NCBI RefSeq assembly: GCF_003987255.1
Contig: NZ_PIQC01000003.1
Span: 248,001-312,000, forward strand
Direction of reading: 5' to 3'
Length of the DNA: 64,000 nt
Source of the DNA: Idiomarina ramblicola
GTDB taxonomy: Bacteria; Pseudomonadota; Gammaproteobacteria; Enterobacterales; Alteromonadaceae
The position numbers were made by a program, and so were the translations under genes. The first letter of the stretch is position 1, and every line of letters starts with the position of its first letter. Positions 8,561 to 15,712 of the stretch are shown in pieces. The notes beneath the pieces were generated by a model. It was not told the origin of the DNA. It saw only the letters and a program-made list of their open reading frames with translations, and did not search any database.

Positions 8561-9418
8561 TCAAATCAGCTTGTAGTATCTTTCTGGTATGGTTGACTGG
8601 ATTATGTCATTCAGATCCTCATTAGATTCAAGGAAAACTTTTTGGATAGCCCGTTCCTGTTCTCGAGAGAGTGTTAACGCCCTCCTTGAATCACCCCAGT
8701 CTGCTCTTTTAGTTACACTCCACTCATTATTTCCCCTACTTTTTACATTGTGCGCTTTATTTTTATCATCCCAGCCTATATCGGTGCCTATAAACTGAGA
8801 TATATGCTCTTGGAAGGAGATCTCATTTAAGCTCTCGTATGGCAGAGCCAGTACATTAGTACTCCCCAAAAGTTTTTTTAAGCTTTCTATCCAAGAAGAG
8901 AAGAAGAGAACGGGTGTATTATTAAATTCTGATGCCAGCAAGAAAGCCAACTTTTTATCAAAGTCCTCTTGGCTAGGGTGCTTTGATCTGTAACAAGTAT
9001 GTGCGTACCAAGATGCTAACCAATCTGGCTGATGTCTAAAAACACAAAAAACTTTTAAAGTGACCCCGATACTCCGAAGGTATATTAATAACTCCTGAAG
9101 CTTCGAGAAAAACAAACTCAAACTATCCTTTTCTCCTAACTGGTCGTCAAAGCAAGGGATATTTATAAGAGACTCATGGCTAATAACATTAAGGCTGTCA
9201 AAACGATAATTACTGAATATTTCTTCAATTGGAATATCTTTATTTGTAGTAAAGAACCTTCTCAATAAATTAGATTTATCTTTTTCATCTTGCTCTCTAT
9301 CAACGTTAGTATTGTTGGGAGACTTGTCAAATGTATAAAATTTGCCACGAAAAATTTCGCGTTGCAGAAATGTGCTGCCTGTCTTGTATAACCCTATATG
9401 CAGAACTAACTCTTTCAT
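8561..9418 (-). CDS. Sulfotransferase-like protein
   Basis: 285 aa from the ATG at 9418, one base after the pseI stop codon. An ATG at 9448 would overlap pseI by about 29 bp and add residues before the conserved start. The N-terminus MKELVLHIGLYKTGSTFLQ is a textbook 5'-phosphosulfate-binding loop (H-I-G-x-x-K-T-G-S-T), and LKVFCVFRHQPDWLASWYAH corresponds to the 3'-phosphate-binding region (R near a strand end, followed by a helix). Predicted to transfer sulfate from PAPS to a glycan made by the surrounding locus. AT-rich relative to the pse genes. Confidence 0.75.
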   Translation of the reverse strand: MKELVLHIGLYKTGSTFLQREIFRGKFYTFDKSPNNTNVDREQDEKDKSNLLRRFFTTNKDIPIEEIFSNYRFDSLNVISHESLINIPCFDDQLGEKDSLSLFFSKLQELLIYLRSIGVTLKVFCVFRHQPDWLASWYAHTCYRSKHPSQEDFDKKLAFLLASEFNNTPVLFFSSWIESLKKLLGSTNVLALPYESLNEISFQEHISQFIGTDIGWDDKNKAHNVKSRGNNEWSVTKRADWGDSRRALTLSREQERAIQKVFLESNEDLNDIIQSTIPERYYKLI

Positions 9419-9419
9419 T

Positions 9420-10466
9420 TTAAACCTTCTCATCCAATAAGCTATCAAAACTCACTGGCATACCATAACTGACACTTCTTCCTAACACTCTATTTAAAAC
9501 CCTTTGAGCTTCTTTAGGCGGTAGCCCATACCCGGGCCTGACACTCCGAATGCAATCTTCCGTTATGACATCACCAGCTTTCATTTCCTTTACGAAGTAT
9601 AGTGACCTCCTAAATTTGACATTTCCTTGCTCGCTAGACTTGCGCCCGTAGTCAACTTTTCCAAGTGCCGCTTTGGCCGTCTTCGTGTCACGACACAGTG
9701 CCGCCAGCTCCGTAGGCTCTAATGAAAAGCTGTCATCCGGCCCACCGCCGTTTCGGTCCAGCGTAAAATGCTTCTCAATAATGCTTGCGCCGAGCGCAGC
9801 ACTAACGATGGCGGTGGTGTTGTCCAGCGTATGGTCTGACAAACCGGTCAACACACCGAACCGCTCTTTCATATCCACCAGCGTTTTCAGATTATAATCT
9901 TCAGCCGGTGCTGGGTAGCCACTGACGCAATGTAAAATAGCCAGCTCTTTACAGCCGGCACCACGCGCTGCATCTATCGCTTCCTGTATTTCTTCGTCGT
10001 TCGCCATACCGGTAGAAATAATCATCGGCTTGCCGGTGCTGGCAACGTATTCAATCAGAGGCAAGTCTACTGCTTCAAAGGAAGCAATTTTGTATGCCGG
10101 CGCATTTAAATCTTCCAGTAAATCAACAGCCGTATTATCGAACGGTGAGCTGAACATGGTAATACCCTCTTTACGGGCATGTTCAAAGAGTGGCTTATGC
10201 CATTCCCAAGGCGTATGTGCCTCTTCGTAAAGCTCATACAGCGTTCGGCCGTGCCAAAGCCCCCCTTCGATTCTAAATTCAGGTGCATCACAATCCAGAG
10301 TGATGGTGTCCGGGCGGTACGTTTGCAGTTTAACCGCATCCGCACCAGCCTTTTTTGCTTCAGATATAATTTTTAACGCCGTTTCGATGTTGCCGTTATG
10401 GTTCGCTGATAGCTCCGCAATTATGTAAGGGCCGCCTTCCCCTATTAATTTTCCTTCAATCTTCAT
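9420..10466 (-). CDS. pseI: Pseudaminic acid synthase
   Basis: 348 aa from the ATG at 10466, which has an excellent AAAGGGGGA site; longer frame starts would run into the SDR gene. It condenses phosphoenolpyruvate with 2,4-diacetamido-2,4,6-trideoxy-L-altrose to give pseudaminic acid. Visible family features: the NeuB TIM-barrel start IIAELSANHNG, KLQTYRPDTITLD, MFSSPFDNTAVDLL, KIASFE, STGMA, LHCVSGYPAP, GLSDHT and EKHFTLDRNGGGPDDSFSLEP, then a C-terminal SAF (antifreeze-like) domain from about residue 285 (RRSLYFVKEMKAGDVI). The GPDDSFSLEP variant and the pseB-H neighbours favour PseI over NeuB or LegI. Confidence 0.92.
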   Translation of the reverse strand: MKIEGKLIGEGGPYIIAELSANHNGNIETALKIISEAKKAGADAVKLQTYRPDTITLDCDAPEFRIEGGLWHGRTLYELYEEAHTPWEWHKPLFEHARKEGITMFSSPFDNTAVDLLEDLNAPAYKIASFEAVDLPLIEYVASTGKPMIISTGMANDEEIQEAIDAARGAGCKELAILHCVSGYPAPAEDYNLKTLVDMKERFGVLTGLSDHTLDNTTAIVSAALGASIIEKHFTLDRNGGGPDDSFSLEPTELAALCRDTKTAKAALGKVDYGRKSSEQGNVKFRRSLYFVKEMKAGDVITEDCIRSVRPGYGLPPKEAQRVLNRVLGRSVSYGMPVSFDSLLDEKV

Positions 10467-10476
10467 ACATCCCCCT

Positions 10477-11199
10477 TTAATGCTGGCCGCCATCGATACG
10501 AAAATCTGTGCCCGTGATGAACGAGCTTTGTTCATCTGCAAGAAACTCAACCAAACGTGCTACTTCCTCAGTTCTGCCAAGTCGCCCTAACGGAATTTCG
10601 TCGATGATTTGATTCAGTATTTCCGGACTCATTGCGTCGGTCATATCGGTACGGAGATAGCCCGGAGATACCGTATTTACTGTAATGCCTTTTTTAGCAA
10701 CCTCAAATGCCAACGATTTTGTAAAACCATAAAGCGCTGACTTACTCGCTGCGTAATTTGCCTGGCCGAATTGACCTTTATGCCCATTAATGGATGATAT
10801 TGAGATGATTCGTCCATATTCTCTTTCAATCATTTGGGGCAAAACGACACGAGTAAGGTTAAACACCCCTGTCAAGTTGGTATTAATCACTTTTCCCCAT
10901 TGTTCAGGCGTCATTTTTTTAAATGATTTATCGTCCGTCACTCCGGCATTATTAATGAGAATGCCGACTGATATTCCGCTTTGGGATAGGCGTTCAAGTA
11001 ACTTTTCACAACCACCGAAATCAGTAACATCCAACTCATAAACGCTAATGCCGAGCCTTTCTAACTTCTCGACCTGATTAATTTTTTTATTCTTTTGCTG
11101 AGTCGTTCCTATAACCTTATAGCCCTTACGATGAAAGGCATCGCACAAGGCATAACCCAGCCCACCCGTTGCGCCGGTCACTAATACAGCGTTAGACAT
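10477..11199 (-). CDS. Short-chain dehydrogenase/reductase inside the pse operon
   Basis: 240 aa, classical SDR. The cofactor motif TGATGGLG is at residues 8-15, the structural NNAG motif follows (LINNAGVTDD), then catalytic Ser (ISISSINGHKG) and YAASK, and the C-terminal FITGTDFRIDGGQH. It resembles FabG/PhaB-type beta-keto reductases and is probably NADPH-dependent. It overlaps pseH by 8 bp and lies 10 bp before pseI, so it is firmly part of the operon although the known six-step Pse pathway does not need it. It may reduce a keto sugar to make a Pse derivative; substrate unknown. Confidence 0.85.
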   Translation of the reverse strand: MSNAVLVTGATGGLGYALCDAFHRKGYKVIGTTQQKNKKINQVEKLERLGISVYELDVTDFGGCEKLLERLSQSGISVGILINNAGVTDDKSFKKMTPEQWGKVINTNLTGVFNLTRVVLPQMIEREYGRIISISSINGHKGQFGQANYAASKSALYGFTKSLAFEVAKKGITVNTVSPGYLRTDMTDAMSPEILNQIIDEIPLGRLGRTEEVARLVEFLADEQSSFITGTDFRIDGGQH

Positions 11200-11740
11200 T
11201 TTTTACCTTTTCTAAATGTGTTTTTTTTACATGCGGCCACTTATCTTTGTAAAAAGCCAGCAGAATGACGTCATGAGCCGCACCGTCTTTAATATGATGC
11301 TGCTTTAAGCTCCCCTCTATTTCGAACCCAAACTTTTGATGAAACTTCACAACCGGCTGATTAAAGCCAAGTACTTCGCAACATAGCTTGTTCAACCTTA
11401 ATTCATCGAAAGCATACGTAAGTGCCAAAAACTCCATTCGGCTTCCGAGCCCTTTCGTACTTAAGTCACCAGAGTAGAAAGCCCAATGGGCGCGTTTGTT
11501 GGCTTCATCAATTTGGCTAAATGAAACAAACCCTATAGGTTTGCCTTGGCTCTCAAAAATGAAATGTTTAATGGTATTGTCTGATGATGTTCTTTGGAAC
11601 CAGCTTAAATGCTCCTCTTCGGAGATAACATGATCTGTATACATGTTTTTCCGAACAGCTTCATGGTTTCTCCACTCTAACACCATACTTAAATCGCTCG
11701 CCTTCATTGGCCTTAGCTTATCGCCATTAAATTCCAGCAT
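11192..11740 (-). CDS. pseH: UDP-4-amino-4,6-dideoxy-AltNAc 4-N-acetyltransferase
   Basis: 182-aa GNAT-fold protein. It acetylates the 4-amino group of the PseC product using acetyl-CoA. Features: LRPMKASDLSMVLEWRNHEAVRKNMYTDHVIS (typical of sugar N-acetyltransferases of the RimJ/RimL-like GNAT group), FIFESQGKPIGFVSFSQID, and STKGLGSRMEFLALTYAFDELRLNKLCCEVLGFNQPVVKFHQKFGFEIEG reading through the acetyl-CoA-binding motif. Starts 2 bp after pseG and overlaps the SDR gene by 8 bp. Position between pseG and pseI supports the assignment. Confidence 0.88.
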   Translation of the reverse strand: MLEFNGDKLRPMKASDLSMVLEWRNHEAVRKNMYTDHVISEEEHLSWFQRTSSDNTIKHFIFESQGKPIGFVSFSQIDEANKRAHWAFYSGDLSTKGLGSRMEFLALTYAFDELRLNKLCCEVLGFNQPVVKFHQKFGFEIEGSLKQHHIKDGAAHDVILLAFYKDKWPHVKKTHLEKVKNV

Positions 11741-11742
11741 AA

Positions 11743-12852
11743 CTACTTACTCCCCTCAACCTTTTCTAAACTATCCAATCTATCCAATACGCGCTCTGTA
11801 CCTTTACCATCGATGAGCGTGCTGCTGACGTCTACTAATCCTTTAAAAAAACTCTCATCCTGGAGCTTGTTTAACTTTACCGCTAAACAATGGCTGTCTT
11901 CGCTTGAAGTCTTTACGGAAATCGCCGCTCCCAGATCAGTCAAATATCTTGCAACTTCCTTTTGATTCTCCGCCAACACCAGCATAATGGTCGGCAGCCC
12001 GAGACAACAACGTTCCCAGGAAGTGCTGCCCGCGGCGCCGATGGCGAGATCGGCCCGGCTCATCAGCTCGGCCATATTGCTCACCCCTTGTTTGACGGTG
12101 ACCTTAAAGCGTGATGATGCGGCTTGCTTTTGTATTTTGTCACGCCAGGGGTTTTGCTGGCCCAGCACTACGCACAGCGTCACCGAGTCGGGTAGCGTGC
12201 TGGCTTCCAGTGCATCCAGCACGTCACCGGTGACGTTGTCCTTATCAACCCCTCCAAGACTGATTAATAATTGGCGAAGCTCCGTGCGTTGACGACGCCG
12301 GCTCAGGCTTTTCTCCCGCCACGCCGCAAACTCAGGACGCAGCAGTACATACTCAGGCCCAATCAACCGGACGCATTCTTTTGGCACTAGCTTGTCGTAA
12401 TCGTCAGCGCGACGTCCCATATTCTGGTCAAGTAAGATATCACACTGATGCGCCCGGTCAGCCAGGTCATCGATGACCAGCACATGATGACAGGCTTTTC
12501 GAAGCCGTGTTTCCCATGGCGCGCCGACACCGTAATGGTCAACAACCAGCCAGTCACACCCATTCGGCTGTAATACCGCCAATGTGTCCTCACTGTCTTG
12601 TTGCTGCCCTCCCGGGAGCCAGTGGCTGTGGACGTACTCGTCAGGCATAGCGGTGGCTGACTCAGGTAAGGGCAACGCATGGACGAGATAGCCTTTGTCC
12701 TCAATCTGGGCTATCAAGTGACCCGGCTGTTCACGTACAATAAATTCGCAGTCATGTCCGCCACCTTTCAGTGCATCGGCGAGGGTAAGGCAGCGCATGG
12801 TATGCCCTGAGCCGATTTCAAAAGACGCGTCGACCCGAAAGACGACCTTCAT
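11743..12852 (-). CDS. pseG: UDP-sugar hydrolase of pseudaminic acid synthesis
   Basis: 369 aa from the ATG at 12852, which overlaps the pseF stop as ATGA. A longer frame to 12882 would overlap pseF further and is unlikely. PseG removes UDP from UDP-2,4-diacetamido-2,4,6-trideoxy-L-altrose. The start MKVVFRVDASFEIGSGHTMRCLTLADAL contains the G-x-G-H-x-x-R-C motif with the catalytic His of this GT-B-fold hydrolase. The C-terminal half has the nucleotide-binding part (LLISLGGVDKDN, AIGAAGSTSWERCCLGLPTI). At about 370 aa it is somewhat longer than the Campylobacter enzyme. Confidence 0.9.
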   Translation of the reverse strand: MKVVFRVDASFEIGSGHTMRCLTLADALKGGGHDCEFIVREQPGHLIAQIEDKGYLVHALPLPESATAMPDEYVHSHWLPGGQQQDSEDTLAVLQPNGCDWLVVDHYGVGAPWETRLRKACHHVLVIDDLADRAHQCDILLDQNMGRRADDYDKLVPKECVRLIGPEYVLLRPEFAAWREKSLSRRRQRTELRQLLISLGGVDKDNVTGDVLDALEASTLPDSVTLCVVLGQQNPWRDKIQKQAASSRFKVTVKQGVSNMAELMSRADLAIGAAGSTSWERCCLGLPTIMLVLAENQKEVARYLTDLGAAISVKTSSEDSHCLAVKLNKLQDESFFKGLVDVSSTLIDGKGTERVLDRLDSLEKVEGSK

Positions 12853-13541
12853 TGTCCCGCCTGCATGGCTTTGAACAGCCATTCGGCACGCGCCCAGTCT
12901 TCCGGCGTGTCAATGTCCTGAACACGATGTCGCGGAAGCTCGATGAGCCGGGCCGATGAAGAGAAAATCGGACGTTTTTCAAGCCAGGCAGCTCGCGTCC
13001 CCCAGTAAAACTGTCCGGCGTCATGCCAGGCTTCCGTTAAATCCTGCGAGCGGGTGGCAAAGTGCTCGGGCTGGAACATCGATACCAGCCCCTGCTCATC
13101 AACTTTTAACGCCCGCTGGATTGGGAACGCATACGTTGTCGCCGAAAAAACGTAATCCGGGTTTGAAGCATCCATCACGCCCTTGCCCCGTCGCAAATCC
13201 TCCGCACGGATGAACGGTGCCGTTGCGTACAGACAACAGAGATAATTGTTCTCATAACCCGCAGCTGCCAGCCATTGTGCCGCATGCTTTATCACATCGG
13301 TGGTGCCGGTGTAATCATCGGACAAATTTACCGGGCGCTTGAACGGCACCCAGGCACCGTGCGCTTGAGCAACCGCGGCGATTTCATCGTCATCCGTTGA
13401 GACGATGACCTTATCAAAACACCCACTGGCCAGCGCGGCCTCAATGGACCAAGCTATCATCGGTTTGCCGCAAAAGGGTTTGATGTTCTTGCGGGGGATC
13501 CGTTTACTTCCGCCCCGGGCCGGGATGACCGCGACCGTCAT
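12849..13541 (-). CDS. pseF: Pseudaminic acid cytidylyltransferase
   Basis: 230 aa. It activates pseudaminic acid with CTP to CMP-Pse, the donor for glycosyltransferases. N-terminal nucleotide-binding motif AVIPARGGSKRIPRKNIKPFCGKPMI, then VIVSTDDDEIAAVA and a C-terminal QDIDTPEDWARAEWLF with the metal-binding Asp residues, all typical of NeuA/PseF proteins. It overlaps pseC and pseG by 4 bp each (ATGA), so the three are translationally coupled. Confidence 0.9.
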   Translation of the reverse strand: MTVAVIPARGGSKRIPRKNIKPFCGKPMIAWSIEAALASGCFDKVIVSTDDDEIAAVAQAHGAWVPFKRPVNLSDDYTGTTDVIKHAAQWLAAAGYENNYLCCLYATAPFIRAEDLRRGKGVMDASNPDYVFSATTYAFPIQRALKVDEQGLVSMFQPEHFATRSQDLTEAWHDAGQFYWGTRAAWLEKRPIFSSSARLIELPRHRVQDIDTPEDWARAEWLFKAMQAGQ

Positions 13542-14698
13542 ACCGACATCGCCTCGTTTAGCGCCGAAACCACCTTACGCTGCTCGTCGTCGGTCAGGTT
13601 GGGATACATCGGCAGGCTGATGGCTTCCTGGTAATAAGCCATCGCGTTGGGGAAGTCTTCTGCCACAAACCCCAGGTTTTGATAATACGGCTGGGTGTGC
13701 ACCGGAATATAATGCAAATTCACACCAATACCCTGCGCGCGCAATGAGTCAAAGACTTCTCGGTGAGAGCGCTCTATCTTGTCTCGCTGTATACGGATAA
13801 CGTAAAGATGCAGACCTGAGTAACTGTCCGGGTGCTGGAACGGTGTCGTTACCGGTAACGTCTTTAGCAACTCATTGTAAGTTGCTGCCAGCTCATGGCG
13901 TTTTGCGACGTACTCATCCAGACGCTTAAGCTGACTGAGTCCCAGCGCAGCCTGGAGCTCTGTCATGCGGTAGTTGAACCCGAGGTCAACCTGTTGGTAA
14001 TACCACGGCCCATGACTTTCATGTGTCATTTTGTCTGGGTCACGGGTGATGCCGTGACTGCGCAGTAAATCCATTTTTTCCGCAAGCGCTTTGCTGTTGG
14101 TCAGCGCCATTCCGCCTTCCGCGGTGGTGATGATTTTTACCGGATGAAAACTGAAAACGGTAATGTCACTGTATTGACCGTTACCGATGTATTCACCCCG
14201 GTATTTACCGCCGATAGCATGAGACGCATCCTCAATCACTTTGATACCGTATTGGTCAGCTAACGCCTTGATTGCCGCCATCTCACAGGGTTGCCCACAT
14301 AAGTGCACGACAACCAGCATTTTAGGGAGACAATCGCGGGCAGCCGCTTGCTGCAATTTGGCTTTCAGCGCCTCGACGCTGATATTGTAAGTGTTTGGGT
14401 CAATATCAACGAAGTCAACGTCAGCGCCGCAATAAAGACCACAATTAGCCGAGGCAACAAACGTTACGGGCGTGGTCCACAACACATCACCCGGTCCCAG
14501 CTCCAGAGCAAGACAGGCAATGTGCAGTGCTGATGTAGCGCTGTTCACCGCGAGCGCGTATTCAGCGCCGACGTGATTCGCCACCGCCTGCTCGAACGCC
14601 GGTACTTTGGGCCCCTGCGTAAGGAAATCAGACTGCAGCACATCGACAACGGCATCTATGTCCTGTTGCTGAATATCTTGTTTGCCATAGGGTATCAT
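13538..14698 (-). CDS. pseC: UDP-4-keto-6-deoxy-AltNAc 4-aminotransferase
   Basis: 386 aa, PLP-dependent DegT/DnrJ/EryC1 family enzyme that aminates the PseB product at C4 with glutamate as donor. Seen: IPYGKQDIQQQDIDAV start, VNSATSALHIACLAL, VIEDASHAIGGKY, and FSFHPVKIITTAEGGMALTN, where the Lys after HPV is the Schiff-base lysine. Then NYRMTELQAALG and LHYIPVHTQPYY. It overlaps pseB by one base (TGATG) and pseF by 4 bp. Confidence 0.92.
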   Translation of the reverse strand: MIPYGKQDIQQQDIDAVVDVLQSDFLTQGPKVPAFEQAVANHVGAEYALAVNSATSALHIACLALELGPGDVLWTTPVTFVASANCGLYCGADVDFVDIDPNTYNISVEALKAKLQQAAARDCLPKMLVVVHLCGQPCEMAAIKALADQYGIKVIEDASHAIGGKYRGEYIGNGQYSDITVFSFHPVKIITTAEGGMALTNSKALAEKMDLLRSHGITRDPDKMTHESHGPWYYQQVDLGFNYRMTELQAALGLSQLKRLDEYVAKRHELAATYNELLKTLPVTTPFQHPDSYSGLHLYVIRIQRDKIERSHREVFDSLRAQGIGVNLHYIPVHTQPYYQNLGFVAEDFPNAMAYYQEAISLPMYPNLTDDEQRKVVSALNEAMSV

Positions 14699-15696
14699 CA
14701 GATTTTACCGATTTGCTCGTAATTACTGTCTAACCATTGCTGTAAAACCGCATCAGACATCCACTCAACGTTATTATCGCTGGAATAGGTGAAGCCCTCG
14801 GGCACCTTTTGTCCGTCCTTAATGCGGTCAACATCCTTATCCCAATTGTTGATTGCCGGCAGTATTTTGTAATGCTCCGGGTATTCATAGGTATAAGGAG
14901 CATCTTCAAAACCAATCATCTGCTCATGCAATTTCTCACCCGGGCGAATGCCCACGATTTCCTGTTTTGCTTCAGGTGCCACGACACGTGCAGTATCTGT
15001 AACTTTCATGGACGGGATTTTCTTCACATAAATCTCACCGCCCACCATATCTTCGAAGGCATGCCAAACAAGCTCTACGCCCTGCTCAAGCGAAATCATG
15101 AACCGCGTCATGCGATCGTCGGTGATAGGCAAAACGCCTTTGTCACGGATCGACATAAAAAATGGTATCACTGAGCCGCGGGAGCCCATCACATTACCGT
15201 AACGAACAACCGAAAAGCGTGTGCGGTTGGCGCCGGCGTAGTGATTCCCCGCCACAAACAGTTTATCGGACGCTAATTTTGTTGCGCCATATAAATTAAT
15301 CGGGCTGCTGGCTTTATCGGTCGATAGTGCCACCACTTTTTTAACACCTTTATCAATACACGCATCGACAAGGTTCATGGCGCCATCAACGTTTGTTTTA
15401 ATGCACTCAAACGGATTATATTCTGCGGTAGGAACAATTTTGGTCGCAGCAGCGTGGACGACGTAATCAACGCCATCAAGCGCACGATAGAGCCGGTCTT
15501 TATCACGCACATCGCCAATGAAAAAACGCACGCGCGAATCGCCCTCAAACAGCTTCGCCATTTCCCATTGCTTCATCTCGTCGCGGGAGAGGATAATAAT
15601 TTTTTTTGGGTTGAACTTCTCAAGGGTCATAGGGATAAACTTATGCCCAAAAGAACCTGTACCGCCTGTAACTAGAATGGTTGAACCACTTAACAT
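14698..15696 (-). CDS. pseB: UDP-GlcNAc 4,6-dehydratase (inverting)
   Basis: 332 aa, first committed step of pseudaminic acid synthesis: C4-C6 dehydration with C5 epimerisation of UDP-GlcNAc. The Rossmann motif ILVTGGTGSFGHKF is at the N-terminus, followed by LSRDEMKQWEMAKLF, IGDVRDKDRL, AATKIVPTAEYNPFE, and the active-site region STDKASSPINLYGATKL (Thr-Asp-Lys and Tyr-x3-Lys). FSVVRYGNVMGSRGSVIPFF and GIRPGEKLHEQMI are also family signatures. Begins 16 bp after the two-module glycosyltransferase gene. Confidence 0.93.
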   Translation of the reverse strand: MLSGSTILVTGGTGSFGHKFIPMTLEKFNPKKIIILSRDEMKQWEMAKLFEGDSRVRFFIGDVRDKDRLYRALDGVDYVVHAAATKIVPTAEYNPFECIKTNVDGAMNLVDACIDKGVKKVVALSTDKASSPINLYGATKLASDKLFVAGNHYAGANRTRFSVVRYGNVMGSRGSVIPFFMSIRDKGVLPITDDRMTRFMISLEQGVELVWHAFEDMVGGEIYVKKIPSMKVTDTARVVAPEAKQEIVGIRPGEKLHEQMIGFEDAPYTYEYPEHYKILPAINNWDKDVDRIKDGQKVPEGFTYSSDNNVEWMSDAVLQQWLDSNYEQIGKI

Positions 15697-15712
15697 TTAA
15701 AATAAACTCCCT

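Noticed and set aside
9420-10466. Sialic acid (NeuB) or legionaminic acid (LegI) synthase
   Set aside because: The neighbouring genes are a full pse set, including pseB, pseC and pseH, and the GPDDSFSLEP region fits PseI.
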